Shown here: positions 8,576-16,854 of the stretch, one piece after another | How positions within the stretch are numbered: position 1 is the stretch's first letter | Layout of the letters: the number at the start of each line of letters is the position of its first letter | From: Streptomyces hygroscopicus | GTDB taxonomy: Bacteria; Actinomycetota; Actinomycetes; Streptomycetales; Streptomycetaceae | Length of the DNA stretch: 64,000 nucleotides | Direction: 5' to 3' | Assembly: GCF_026168105.1 (NCBI RefSeq) | Contig: NZ_LBMW01000033.1 | Span: 1-64,000, forward strand | Position numbers and translations under genes: made by a program | The notes under the pieces: generated by a model | The model's database searches: none | Seen by the model: only the letters and a program-made list of their open reading frames with translations | Told to the model about the DNA's origin: nothing

Positions 8576-9712
8576 ATGCCCCCCGAGAGCACGCCGGACG
8601 ACGGCATAGCCGACGAGGCCACCACGACCGGCCCGCGCCACCGGGTGCCGGGGCGGCCGCCTGCGACGCGCGGCAGGCGACGCAAGGCCCTGCTCGTCAC
8701 GGCCTGGACCGCCGCGGGCATCGTCGTCCTCGGCGGCACCGGTGTCGGCTACCTGTACTTCAAGCTCAACGGCAACCTGAAGAGCGTCGACATCAACCAG
8801 GCTCTCGGCACCGATCGGCCCACGAAGGTCGACAACGGCTCCGAGAACGTCCTGGTCCTCGGCTCGGACACGCGCTCCGGCAGCAACAGGAAGCTGGGCG
8901 GCGGCACCGACGACGGCACCGGGCGCTCGGACACGGCGATGATCGTGCACCTCTACAAGGGCCACCAGCGGGCCAGCGTGGTCTCCATCCCGCGCGACAC
9001 CCTGGTGGACCGGCCCGAGTGCACCGACAACAAGGGCGTCGCACATTCCCCCGCCCCGCACTCCATGTTCAACGAGGCGTACTCCACCGGCGGCGCCGCC
9101 TGCGCGGTGAAGACCGTCGAGTCGATCACCGGGGTCCGTATGGACCACTACATCGAGGTGGACTTCTCCGGCTTCCAGAAACTGGTCGACGACCTCGGCG
9201 GCGTCAAGGTGACCACCACCAAGGACATCGACGACTCCCGCAGCCACCTCGACCTGCAGGCCGGTACGCACACTCTCGACGGGCAGCAGGCGCTCGGACT
9301 GGTCCGCACCCGGCACGGCGTCGGCGACGGCTCCGACCTCGGCCGCATCCAGCTCCAGCAGGCTTTCATCAAGGCCCTGGTCAACCAGGTCAAGAACATC
9401 GGCATCCTGACCAGCCCGACCAAGCTGGTGGACCTCGCAGACACCGCGACCAAGACCGTCACCACCGACTCCGACCTGGCCTCCGTCAAGAACCTGGCGT
9501 CCTTCGCCGAGGGGCTGAAGGGCATCAGCCCCTCGCACATGACCATGGTGACGATGCCGGTCGAGTACGACCCGTACGACCCCAACCGCGTCCTGCTGGA
9601 GAAGACCAAGGCCCAGCTCGTGTGGGACGCCCTGAAGAACGACAAGCCGATCCCGGCGAGCGCCACCAAGGGCTCCGCGACGGGCGGGGCCACGGGCGTC
9701 GTCAGCTCGTAG
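8576..9712 (+). CDS. LytR-CpsA-Psr (LCP) family cell-wall ligase
   Basis: LCP enzymes transfer anionic glycopolymers from undecaprenyl lipid carriers to peptidoglycan outside the membrane. The 378-residue product has a basic cytoplasmic head, one membrane anchor (about 38-61, LLVTAWTAAGIVVLGG) and an extracellular LCP domain. Family motifs are present: VLGSDTR, RSDTAMIVHL, VSIPRDTLV, IEVDFSGFQKLVDDLGGV and a terminal R-x-R/D cluster (LVRTRHGVGDGSDLGRIQ). These Arg and Asp residues bind the lipid pyrophosphate. The ATG after GAGGAG was chosen over more upstream starts in the same frame. It was historically annotated as a LytR-type transcription attenuator. Confidence 0.9.
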   Translation: MPPESTPDDGIADEATTTGPRHRVPGRPPATRGRRRKALLVTAWTAAGIVVLGGTGVGYLYFKLNGNLKSVDINQALGTDRPTKVDNGSENVLVLGSDTRSGSNRKLGGGTDDGTGRSDTAMIVHLYKGHQRASVVSIPRDTLVDRPECTDNKGVAHSPAPHSMFNEAYSTGGAACAVKTVESITGVRMDHYIEVDFSGFQKLVDDLGGVKVTTTKDIDDSRSHLDLQAGTHTLDGQQALGLVRTRHGVGDGSDLGRIQLQQAFIKALVNQVKNIGILTSPTKLVDLADTATKTVTTDSDLASVKNLASFAEGLKGISPSHMTMVTMPVEYDPYDPNRVLLEKTKAQLVWDALKNDKPIPASATKGSATGGATGVVSS

Positions 9713-9733
9713 TGAGCGGGCGCCCACCGGCCG

Positions 9734-9759
9734 GGAATAGTTCACCTGTGCCCCCGGTT
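9734..9759 (+). promoter_or_regulatory. Sigma-R type promoter of rpmE
   Basis: GGAAT at 9734-9738, exactly 18 bases, then GTT at 9757-9759, preceded by a further G (GGGAAT). This is a perfect match to the sigma-R (thiol-oxidative-stress) consensus GGAAT-N18-GTT. rpmE is an established sigma-R target in S. coelicolor. A CCCCC/GGGGG hairpin partly overlaps the GTT side. Confidence 0.85.
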
Positions 9760-9863
9760 TTGGGGGATACGGTCAGTCCTGGCAGACTGGTACGTCGGCT
9801 CCGGTTCACGCTTCCGCATCCCGCGGCTGCGACCCGGCGCCCTCCCGGAATCTAGGAGACACC

Positions 9864-10085
9864 TTGAAGCGCGACATCCACCCCGCGTACGTCGAGACGC
9901 AGGTCAGCTGCACCTGCGGCGCGTCGTTCACCACCCGTAGCACGATCGAGTCCGGCACCATCCGGGCCGAGGTCTGCTCCGAGTGCCACCCGTTCTACAC
10001 GGGCAAGCAGAAGATCCTCGACACCGGTGGCCGTGTGGCCCGCTTCGAGGCCCGCTTCGGCAAGGCTGCCGCTGCCAAGAAGTAG
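9864..10085 (+). CDS. rpmE: Ribosomal protein bL31 (zinc-binding form)
   Basis: This is the 73-residue 50S subunit protein bL31. Four cysteines (C16, C18, C38, C41; CTC and CSEC) form the zinc site, so this is the C+ form, which the zinc-free paralogue replaces under zinc limitation. The start is TTG, supported by TAGGAG eight bases upstream and the conserved MKRDIHP beginning. Release of zinc under disulfide stress would link this protein to the sigma-R promoter upstream. A large terminator follows. Confidence 0.95.
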   Translation: MKRDIHPAYVETQVSCTCGASFTTRSTIESGTIRAEVCSECHPFYTGKQKILDTGGRVARFEARFGKAAAAKK

Positions 10086-10094
10086 CGAGCCCAC

Positions 10095-10145
10095 AGCGCC
10101 GGTCTCCGGCGCCCTCGATTCGGGGGCGCCGGGGCCGGCGCTTTG
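10095..10145 (+). terminator. rpmE terminator
   Basis: Nested stems: outer AGCGCCGG/CCGGCGCT (8 bp) and inner CCGGCGCCC/GGGCGCCGG (9 bp), followed by TTT. It lies 9 bases after the rpmE stop. Confidence 0.85.
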
Positions 10146-10220
10146 CGGTGCAGCCCCTGTTCGTCGTACATACGTCCCCCACGCCCCGTCCGGGCGGGGG
10201 ACATCCCATGGGAGCCGGAG

Positions 10221-11288
10221 ATGTTCGAGGCGGTCGAGGAACTGGTCGGTGAACACGCCGACCTGGAGAAGAAGCTCGCCGATCCGTCGGTCCACGCGGA
10301 CCAGGCGAACGCGCGCAAGCTCAACAAGCGCTACGCCGAGCTGACCCCGATCGTCGCCACGTACCGCTCCTGGAGGCAGACCGGCGACGACATCGAGACC
10401 GCTCGCGAACTGGCCGCCGACGACCCGGACTTCGCCGCCGAGGTCAAGGACCTGGAGAAGCAGCGCGAGCAGCTGACCGAGAAGCTGCGCCTGCTGCTGG
10501 TCCCGCGCGACCCCAGCGACGACAAGGACGTCATCCTCGAGATCAAGGCGGGGGCGGGCGGCGACGAGTCCGCCCTGTTCGCCGGCGACCTGCTGCGCAT
10601 GTATCTGCGGTACGCCGAGCGCCTCGGCTGGAAGACCGAGATCATCGACTCCACCGAGTCCGAGCTCGGCGGCTACAAGGACGTCCAGGTCGCCGTGAAG
10701 ACCCGGGGCCAGACCGAGCCCGGCCAGGGCGTGTGGGCCCGGCTGAAGTACGAGGGCGGGGTGCACCGCGTGCAGCGCGTGCCGGCGACCGAGTCCCAGG
10801 GCCGTATCCACACCTCCGCGGCCGGTGTGCTGGTCACACCGGAGGCGGAGGAGGTCGACGTCGAGATCAACCCGAACGACCTCCGCATCGACGTCTACCG
10901 CTCCTCGGGACCGGGCGGCCAGTCCGTCAACACGACCGACTCCGCCGTGCGCATCACGCACCTCCCGACCGGGGTCGTGGCCTCCTGCCAGAACGAGAAG
11001 AGCCAGCTGCAGAACAAGCAGCAGGCGATGCGTATCCTGCGCTCCAGGCTGCTCGCCATGGCGCAGGAGGAGGCGGAGAAGGAGGCCGCGGACGCCCGCC
11101 GCAGCCAGGTCCGCACGGTCGACCGCTCCGAGAAGATCCGTACGTACAACTTCCCGGAGAACCGCATCTCGGACCACCGTGTCGGCTTCAAGGCCTACAA
11201 CCTGGACCAGGTCCTGGACGGCGACCTCGACACGGTGATCCAGGCCTGCGTCGACGCGGACTCGGCCGCCAAGCTCGCCGCCGCGTAA
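10221..11288 (+). CDS. prfA: Peptide chain release factor 1
   Basis: RF1 reads UAA and UAG and triggers peptide release on the ribosome. The 355-residue product carries the GGQ tripeptide in SSGPGGQSVNTTDSAVR (G232-Q234), whose Gln is methylated by PrmC. The stop-codon-reading PxT motif appears as PAT in QRVPATESQGR. The ATG was chosen for the preceding GGGAGCCGGAG and the usual MFEAVEEL beginning; the frame is open upstream. prmC, encoding its modifying enzyme, follows after 27 bases. Confidence 0.96.
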   Translation: MFEAVEELVGEHADLEKKLADPSVHADQANARKLNKRYAELTPIVATYRSWRQTGDDIETARELAADDPDFAAEVKDLEKQREQLTEKLRLLLVPRDPSDDKDVILEIKAGAGGDESALFAGDLLRMYLRYAERLGWKTEIIDSTESELGGYKDVQVAVKTRGQTEPGQGVWARLKYEGGVHRVQRVPATESQGRIHTSAAGVLVTPEAEEVDVEINPNDLRIDVYRSSGPGGQSVNTTDSAVRITHLPTGVVASCQNEKSQLQNKQQAMRILRSRLLAMAQEEAEKEAADARRSQVRTVDRSEKIRTYNFPENRISDHRVGFKAYNLDQVLDGDLDTVIQACVDADSAAKLAAA

Positions 11289-11315
11289 GGCACGTACACA
11301 CACCGGAGGACCAGC

Positions 11316-12197
11316 GTGCAGCAGAACTTTGGGGGGCGACCCCCGATCCCCCGCAGCGTGCTGCTCGCGGAGGTGGCCCAGGCCACCCAGCGGCTGGCCG
11401 ACGCCGGCGTGCCCTCGCCGCGCAACGACGCGGAGGAGCTCGCGGCCTTCGTGCACGGCGTCAAGCGGGGCGAGCTGCACTCCGTGAAGGACTCGGACTT
11501 CGACGCCCGTTACTGGGAGGTCATCGCCCGCCGCGAGGCGCGCGAGCCGCTCCAGCACATCACCGGGCGCGCCTACTTCCGGTACCTGGAACTCCAGGTC
11601 GGTCCGGGGGTGTTCGTCCCGCGCCCGGAGACCGAATCGGTAGTCGGCTGGGCCATAGACGCCGTCCGCGCGATGGATGTCGTGGAGCCGCTGATCGTGG
11701 ACCTGTGCACCGGCTCGGGCGCCATCGCGCTGGCCCTCGCGCAGGAGGTGCCGCGCTCCCGCGTGCACGCCGTGGAGCTGTCCGAGGACGCCCTCCGCTG
11801 GACCCGCAGGAACATGGAGGGCTCCAGGGTCGACCTGCGTCAGGGAGACGCCCGCACGGCCTTCCCCGACCTCGACGGCCAGGTCGACCTGGTGATCTCC
11901 AACCCGCCGTACATCCCGCTGACCGAATGGGAGTACGTCGCCCCGGAGGCCCGGGACCACGACCCCGATATGGCCCTGTTCTCCGGCGAGGACGGCCTCG
12001 ACCTCATCCGGGGCCTGGAACGCACTGCGCACCGGCTGCTGCGCCCCGGCGGCGTCGTCGTCATCGAGCACGCCGACACGCAGGGCGGGCAGGTGCCGTG
12101 GATCTTCACCGAGGAGCGGGGCTGGGCCGACGCGGCCGACCACCCCGACCTCAACAACCGCCCGCGCTTCGCGACCGCCCGCAGGGCGCTGCCGTGA
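11316..12197 (+). CDS. prmC: Release factor glutamine methyltransferase
   Basis: It N5-methylates the Gln of the GGQ motif in release factors using S-adenosylmethionine. The 293-residue protein has an N-terminal helical release-factor-binding domain (about 1-90), then the class I methyltransferase fold with SAM loop VDLCTGSGAIALALA and catalytic NPPY (residues 196-199, ISNPPYIPL). The GTG start follows ACCGGAGGA. It directly follows its substrate gene prfA, the usual arrangement. Confidence 0.95.
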   Translation: MQQNFGGRPPIPRSVLLAEVAQATQRLADAGVPSPRNDAEELAAFVHGVKRGELHSVKDSDFDARYWEVIARREAREPLQHITGRAYFRYLELQVGPGVFVPRPETESVVGWAIDAVRAMDVVEPLIVDLCTGSGAIALALAQEVPRSRVHAVELSEDALRWTRRNMEGSRVDLRQGDARTAFPDLDGQVDLVISNPPYIPLTEWEYVAPEARDHDPDMALFSGEDGLDLIRGLERTAHRLLRPGGVVVIEHADTQGGQVPWIFTEERGWADAADHPDLNNRPRFATARRALP

Positions 12198-12252
12198 GCA
12201 CCCCCCAGACTCTCTTTCCGCAGCAGTACGTGTACGAGGAGGCCAGCTGAAG

Positions 12253-12900
12253 ATGGCACGGCGATACGACACCAACGACGCGACCGACCGTGCGACGGGT
12301 CTGCGTGAGGCCGCCTCCGCCATCCGCCGTGGCGAACTCGTGGTGCTGCCGACCGACACCGTGTACGGCATCGGCGCCGACGCGTTCTCCTCGGAAGCCG
12401 TGGCCGAGCTGCTGGAGGCCAAGGGCCGGGGCCGGAACATGCCAACGCCCGTCCTCATCGGCTCCCCGAACACCCTCCACGGCCTCGTCACGGACTTCTC
12501 CGAGATGGCCTGGGAGCTGGTCGACGCCTTCTGGCCGGGTGCCCTCACGCTCGTCGCCAAGCACCAGCCGTCCCTGCAGTGGGATCTGGGGGACACCCGT
12601 GGCACCGTCGCCGTGCGCATGCCGCTGCACCCGGTCGCCATCGAACTGCTGACGGAGGTCGGTCCGATGGCCGTGTCCTCCGCCAACCTCACCGGCCACC
12701 CGGCACCGGAGAACTGCGACGCCGCGCAGGAGATGCTCGGCGACTCGGTCTCCGTCTACCTCGACGGCGGCCCGACCCCCGGCAACGTCCCGTCCTCGAT
12801 CGTCGATGTGACGGGCAGGGTGCCGGTGCTGCTGCGCCAGGGTGCGCTGTCGGCCGACGAGCTGCGCAAGGTCGTACCCGACCTCGAGGTGGCCAATTGA
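12253..12900 (+). CDS. L-threonylcarbamoyladenylate synthase (Sua5/YwlC/TsaC type)
   Basis: It makes threonylcarbamoyl-AMP from threonine, bicarbonate and ATP, the first step of t6A37 tRNA modification. The 215-residue YrdC-domain protein shows the typical LPTDTVYGIGADAFS segment, the KGRGRNMPTPVLI loop, and VAVRMPLHPVAIELL and MAVSSANLTGHPAPEN in the substrate cleft. It is shorter than Sua5 proteins with an extra C-terminal domain, closer to TsaC size. The start is the ATG after GAGGAGGCC. It sits 55 bases after prmC, so it is probably in the same operon. Confidence 0.93.
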   Translation: MARRYDTNDATDRATGLREAASAIRRGELVVLPTDTVYGIGADAFSSEAVAELLEAKGRGRNMPTPVLIGSPNTLHGLVTDFSEMAWELVDAFWPGALTLVAKHQPSLQWDLGDTRGTVAVRMPLHPVAIELLTEVGPMAVSSANLTGHPAPENCDAAQEMLGDSVSVYLDGGPTPGNVPSSIVDVTGRVPVLLRQGALSADELRKVVPDLEVAN

Positions 12901-12932
12901 CAGCGCCTGACTCCCCGAAGCCCTCGGCCGCT

Positions 12933-12999
12933 CTCCCGCTCTCGGCTTCGCCCGCGCTCTCGGCTTCGCCCCCGCGCTCGGCTTTGCTCGAGCGGGGGG
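12933..12999 (+). repeat. Degenerate tandem repeats before the phosphatase homologue
   Basis: About three copies of an 18-base unit resembling CCCGCTCTCGGCTTCGCC lie head to tail in the 142-base gap; the third is the most diverged (GCTCGGCTTTG). Simple slippage is the easiest explanation. Confidence 0.6.
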
Positions 13000-13042
13000 A
13001 CGCGCATGAGCGGGAGCACCCCAAGGAGCAGGGGGGACCCCC

Positions 13043-13702
13043 ATGCGCGGCATAGGAAGCGGGGACGAGGCGGGGAGCCTGGTGGAACCGGGACCTCCCC
13101 GCGACACCTTCCGCATCCTCCACGTCAGCACCGGGAACGTGTGCCGCTCGCCGATCACCGAGCGGCTGACCCGCCATGCCCTGGCGGACCGGCTCGGCGA
13201 CCCGCTGTGGGGCGGGCTGATCGTGGAGAGCGCGGGCACCTGGGGCCACGAGGGCGCGCCCATGGAGGCGAACGCCGAGGCGGTCCTCGCGGACTTCGGC
13301 GCGGACGCCTCCGGGTTCGTGGGACGGGAACTCCTGGACGAGCACGTCATCCGCGCCGACCTGGTCCTGACCGCGACCCGCGACCACCGTGCCCAGGTCA
13401 TCTCCATGGGCCACTCGGCGGGCCTGCGCACCTTCACGCTGAAGGAGTTCACCCGCCTGGTACGGGCCATAGACCCTGCCACGCTGCCTCCGCTGGAGGA
13501 CGGCGTGGTCGAGCGGGCCCGCGCCCTGGTCCGGGCGGCGGCGGCGCTGCGCGGCTGGCTCCTGGCCCCGACGGCGGACGCGGACGAGGTGTACGACCCG
13601 TACGGGGCGCCGCTGACGTTCTTCCGGTCGATCGGCGACGAGATCCATCAGGCGCTGGACCCGGTGGTCACGGCCCTGACGGGGGTTGCGACGCGTACGT
13701 AG
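13043..13702 (+). CDS. Low-molecular-weight tyrosine phosphatase homologue with Ser at the nucleophile position
   Basis: The 219-residue protein has the LMW-PTP fold, but its P-loop reads HVSTGNVCRSPITE. In active enzymes this loop is C-x-G-N-x-C-R-S-P, and the first Cys is the nucleophile. Here that position is Ser29, while Gly31-Asn32, Cys34, Arg35 and Ser36 are kept, as is the late DPYG motif (D185) carrying the general acid. The loop can still bind phosphate, but classical phosphocysteine catalysis should fail. It follows the Sua5-like gene and precedes glyA. The start is the ATG after GGAGCAGGGG; later starts are possible. The function is unknown; phospho-ligand sensing is one guess. Confidence 0.8.
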   Translation: MRGIGSGDEAGSLVEPGPPRDTFRILHVSTGNVCRSPITERLTRHALADRLGDPLWGGLIVESAGTWGHEGAPMEANAEAVLADFGADASGFVGRELLDEHVIRADLVLTATRDHRAQVISMGHSAGLRTFTLKEFTRLVRAIDPATLPPLEDGVVERARALVRAAAALRGWLLAPTADADEVYDPYGAPLTFFRSIGDEIHQALDPVVTALTGVATRT

Positions 13703-13846
13703 GCCCCTGTCGCGGGACGTTGCGACCGTGTCCGGTGCCGGGCCCCGGCGCCACGACGCCGCAGCCGCGACAGGTGCAATACCGGGCGTCCCTTGCGGCC
13801 GCGGCCTACATTGGACCTACGTCCCCGTCGACGCCCGGAGCGCACC

Positions 13847-15088
13847 ATGGCGGTCACCCATACCCTCGAGGCCGACGTCCTGCGGCGGCAGGACCCCGAG
13901 CTGGCCGAGATCCTCCTCGGGGAACTCGCCCGGCAGTCGACGACGCTGCAGCTCATCGCCGCCGAGAACTTCACCTCTCCGGCGGTGCTGGCAGCCCTCG
14001 GCTCGCCGCTCGCCAACAAGTACGCCGAGGGGTATCCCGGCGCCCGGCACCACGGCGGGTGTGAAATCGTCGACGTCGCCGAGCGCCTCGCCGTGGAGCG
14101 GGCCAAGGCACTGTTCGGCGCCGAGCACGCCAATGTGCAGTCGCACTCGGGTTCGTCCGCGATGCTCGCCGCGTACGCCGCCCTGCTCAGGCCCGGCGAC
14201 ACCGTGCTCGCGCTGGGGCTGCCGCACGGCGGCCACCTCACGCACGGCTCGCCCGCCAACTTCTCCGGTCGCTGGTTCGACTTCGTCGGCTACGGGCTCG
14301 AGGCGGAGTCGGGACTCATCGACCACGAACAGGTGCGCGCCCTCGCCCGTACGCACCGTCCGAAGGCCATTGTTTGCGGGTCCATCGCCTATCCGCGGCA
14401 CATCGACTACGCCTTCTTCCGGGGTGTCGCCGACGAGGTGGGCGCCTATCTCATCGCCGACGCCGCCCATCCGATAGGGCTCGTCGCCGGGGGAGCGGCG
14501 CCCAGTCCGGTGCCGTACGCCGATGTGGTCTGCGCCACCACGCACAAGGTGCTGCGCGGTCCGCGCGGCGGCATGATCCTGTGCGGCGGCGACCTGGCCG
14601 AGCGCGTGGACCGGGCCGTCTTCCCGTTCACCCAGGGGGGCGCCCAGATGCACACCATCGCGGCCAAGGCGGTCGCCTTCGGGGAGGCGTCGACCGAGGA
14701 CTTCGCCGCCTACGCCCACCAGGTGGTGGCCAACGCCCGGCGGCTCGCGGCGGGTCTGGCCGACGAGGGTCTGGCGGTCACCACCGGGGGCACCGACACC
14801 CATCTGCTGACCGTGGACCCGGCCCCGCTCGGCGTCGACGGCCGCACCGCACGGGGCCGGCTCGCGGCGGCCGGTATGGTCCTGGACACATGTGCGCTGC
14901 CTCACGGCGACGCCCGGGGCCTGCGCCTGGGCACTGCCGCACTGACCACGCAGGGCATGGGCGAGGCCGAAATGGCTTACGTGGCCGCGCTGTTCGCGTC
15001 CGTGCTGCGCAACGAGACGGACGCCAAGAAGGCGCGTGACGAAGTGCGGGAGCTCACCAGCGGATTTCCGCCGTATCCCGGCCGGTGA
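13847..15088 (+). CDS. glyA: Serine hydroxymethyltransferase, divergent paralogue
   Basis: SHMT interconverts serine and glycine with tetrahydrofolate and PLP. The 413-residue protein keeps the PLP lysine in TTHKVLRGPRGG (K234), KYAEGYPG and the aspartate of IADAAHPIGLVAG. Two departures stand out. The usual RYYGGCE reads RHHGGCE, replacing both tyrosines with histidines, and the usual MAH(F/I)AGL reads AAHPIGL. It may be a second SHMT with altered substrate preference; Streptomyces usually encode more than one. The ATG was chosen for CGGAG upstream and the MAVTHTLEAD start. Confidence 0.85.
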   Translation: MAVTHTLEADVLRRQDPELAEILLGELARQSTTLQLIAAENFTSPAVLAALGSPLANKYAEGYPGARHHGGCEIVDVAERLAVERAKALFGAEHANVQSHSGSSAMLAAYAALLRPGDTVLALGLPHGGHLTHGSPANFSGRWFDFVGYGLEAESGLIDHEQVRALARTHRPKAIVCGSIAYPRHIDYAFFRGVADEVGAYLIADAAHPIGLVAGGAAPSPVPYADVVCATTHKVLRGPRGGMILCGGDLAERVDRAVFPFTQGGAQMHTIAAKAVAFGEASTEDFAAYAHQVVANARRLAAGLADEGLAVTTGGTDTHLLTVDPAPLGVDGRTARGRLAAAGMVLDTCALPHGDARGLRLGTAALTTQGMGEAEMAYVAALFASVLRNETDAKKARDEVRELTSGFPPYPGR

Positions 15089-15215
15089 GGGGTAGGCGCA
15101 GCGGAGTACACAGCCACACGTGCAACCATCGTCGCTACCCGTTCGTCCCCATCCGTATGCACGCGGAGTTAGGGTGTGGGGCTGAGGATGCCCAGCGAGA
15201 CCTGTGGGGAAGCCC

Positions 15216-16556
15216 GTGCGTGAATACCTGCTGACGCTCTGTATCACGGCCGCGGTGACGTATCTGCTGACAGGGCCGGTACGCAAGTTCGCGATCGTGG
15301 CCGGAGCCGTGCCGGAGATCCGGGCACGTGACGTGCACCGGGAACCCACCCCCCGGCTCGGCGGTATCGCCATGTTCTTCGGTCTGTGCGCAGGCCTGCT
15401 GGTCGCAGACCACCTCAAGAACCTCAACGAGGTCTTCGCCAGCTCGAACGAACCGCGGGCGCTGCTGTCCGGGGCCGCACTCATCTGGCTCATCGGCGTG
15501 CTGGACGACAAGTTCGAGATCGACGCCCTGATCAAGCTGGGCGGCCAGATGATCGCCGCGGGCGTGATGGTCATGCAGGGTCTGACGATCCTGTGGCTGC
15601 CCGTCCCGGGCGTCGGCCTGGTCGCGCTCACACAGTGGCAGGGCACCCTGCTGACCGTGGCGCTGGTCGTCATCACGATCAACGCGGTCAACTTCGTCGA
15701 CGGCCTCGACGGCCTCGCCGCCGGCATGGTCTGCATCGCCTCGGCCGCGTTCTTCATGTACGCCTACCGCATCTGGTACGGATTCGGGCTGGAGCCCGCG
15801 GCCCCCGCGACCCTGTTCGCGGCCATCCTGATGGGCATGTGCCTGGGCTTCCTGCCGCACAACATGCACCCGGCGCGGATCTTCATGGGCGACTCGGGAT
15901 CGATGCTGATCGGGCTGGTGCTCGCCGCCGGCGCCATTTCGATCACCGGGCAGGTGGACCCGGACTCGATGAACCTTTTCTCCGGGTCCGTGCGCGCGAC
16001 GGTCCACCAGACCGTTCCCGTCTACATCCCGCTGCTGCTCCCGCTGACGATCATCGCCCTGCCGACCGCCGACTTCGTCTTCGCGGTGGTTCGCCGCACC
16101 TGGCGCGGCCAGTCGCCGTTCGCCGCGGACCGCGGGCATCTGCATCACCGGCTGCTGGAGATCGGGCACTCGCACAGCCGGGCCGTGCTGATCATGTACT
16201 TCTGGTCGGCGCTCATCGCCTTCGGGGCCCTGGGGTACTCCGTCAACTCGGCGTCGATGTGGATCGTGCTCGGCATCGTCGTACTGAGCGCGGTCGGTCT
16301 GATCCTCCTTCTGCTGCCGAGGTTCACCCCGCGTGCCCCCCGCTGGGCCGAGGCCTTCGTGCCGCCCCGCTACCGCCGTCGGCACCGGGCCGCGATGGAG
16401 CCGGTGCCTGCCGCCGCGTACGAACCGGGGGACGAGCGCAAGCCCGGTCAGGAGCGCCGCACCCCGGTCGTCACGGGTATGGGGCGGGTCAACGGGGCCA
16501 CCGCGCTGAGTGCTCGTACGCGCCTGGAGCGGAGCAAGGCCGAGTCGTCGCGCTGA
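15216..16556 (+). CDS. Undecaprenyl-phosphate sugar-1-phosphate transferase (WecA/TagO-like)
   Basis: This membrane enzyme of the MraY/WecA superfamily moves a HexNAc-1-phosphate (usually GlcNAc-1-P) from its UDP form onto undecaprenyl phosphate, starting teichoic-type or other wall polymers. Its 446 residues hold about 10-11 hydrophobic helices and the family motifs HREPTPRLGG, VNFVDGLDGLAAG (Mg-binding Asp pair), HPARIFMGDSGSM and the HLHHRL histidines that mark WecA/TagO rather than MraY. A basic hydrophilic tail of about 75 residues follows. The GTG with TGGGGA five bases upstream gives MREYLLTL; a slightly earlier GTG is possible. It may supply substrate to LCP ligases. Confidence 0.9.
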   Translation: MREYLLTLCITAAVTYLLTGPVRKFAIVAGAVPEIRARDVHREPTPRLGGIAMFFGLCAGLLVADHLKNLNEVFASSNEPRALLSGAALIWLIGVLDDKFEIDALIKLGGQMIAAGVMVMQGLTILWLPVPGVGLVALTQWQGTLLTVALVVITINAVNFVDGLDGLAAGMVCIASAAFFMYAYRIWYGFGLEPAAPATLFAAILMGMCLGFLPHNMHPARIFMGDSGSMLIGLVLAAGAISITGQVDPDSMNLFSGSVRATVHQTVPVYIPLLLPLTIIALPTADFVFAVVRRTWRGQSPFAADRGHLHHRLLEIGHSHSRAVLIMYFWSALIAFGALGYSVNSASMWIVLGIVVLSAVGLILLLLPRFTPRAPRWAEAFVPPRYRRRHRAAMEPVPAAAYEPGDERKPGQERRTPVVTGMGRVNGATALSARTRLERSKAESSR

Positions 16557-16779
16557 CGGGCCAGGTAAGAATCTGACGAGCGCGTTGCCAAATCGTGGGG
16601 GTATAAAGCGCCCCAATACCAGACAAGGTGACCCAGGATCCGCGCAGACGGGCAGGTTCACTCTCATGTGTGACGGCAGGCACATCCCTAGGTAAAGACC
16701 GCATCAAATAGTTTGTGATACGGTTCACGAGAACCCCGGGGATAGAGCCGAAGGACCTCCGCGCGATGGTCCCTCGGCG

Positions 16780-16838
16780 TGAGGACCCCGCTCGTCCCGG
16801 GACTACGCTCGTCCATGACGACACCCTGCCCCCTGTGA
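16780..16838 (+). promoter_or_regulatory. Candidate atp operon promoter with mini-ORF
   Basis: TGAGGA (16780), 18 bases, TACGCT (16804-16809), then six bases later ATG. That ATG opens a 7-codon frame MTTPCPL ending TGA at 16838, 16 bases before atpI. A transcript from this -10 would begin at or next to the ATG. The -35 is weak. Further upstream (about 16690-16740) an AT-richer patch, AATAGTTTGTGATACGG, may hold another promoter. Confidence 0.3.
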
Positions 16839-16854
16839 AAGCGGAGTTGCCGCC

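Noticed and set aside
5156..9745. A 1529-codon open frame on the minus strand across thrB, rho and the LCP gene
   Set aside because: It lies antisense to well-recognised genes and has skewed His/Gly/Arg/Leu content typical of GC-rich shadow frames.
9852..12692. A 946-codon minus-strand frame across rpmE, prfA, prmC and the Sua5-like gene
   Set aside because: It is antisense to four confident genes; no motifs and no ribosome-binding site.
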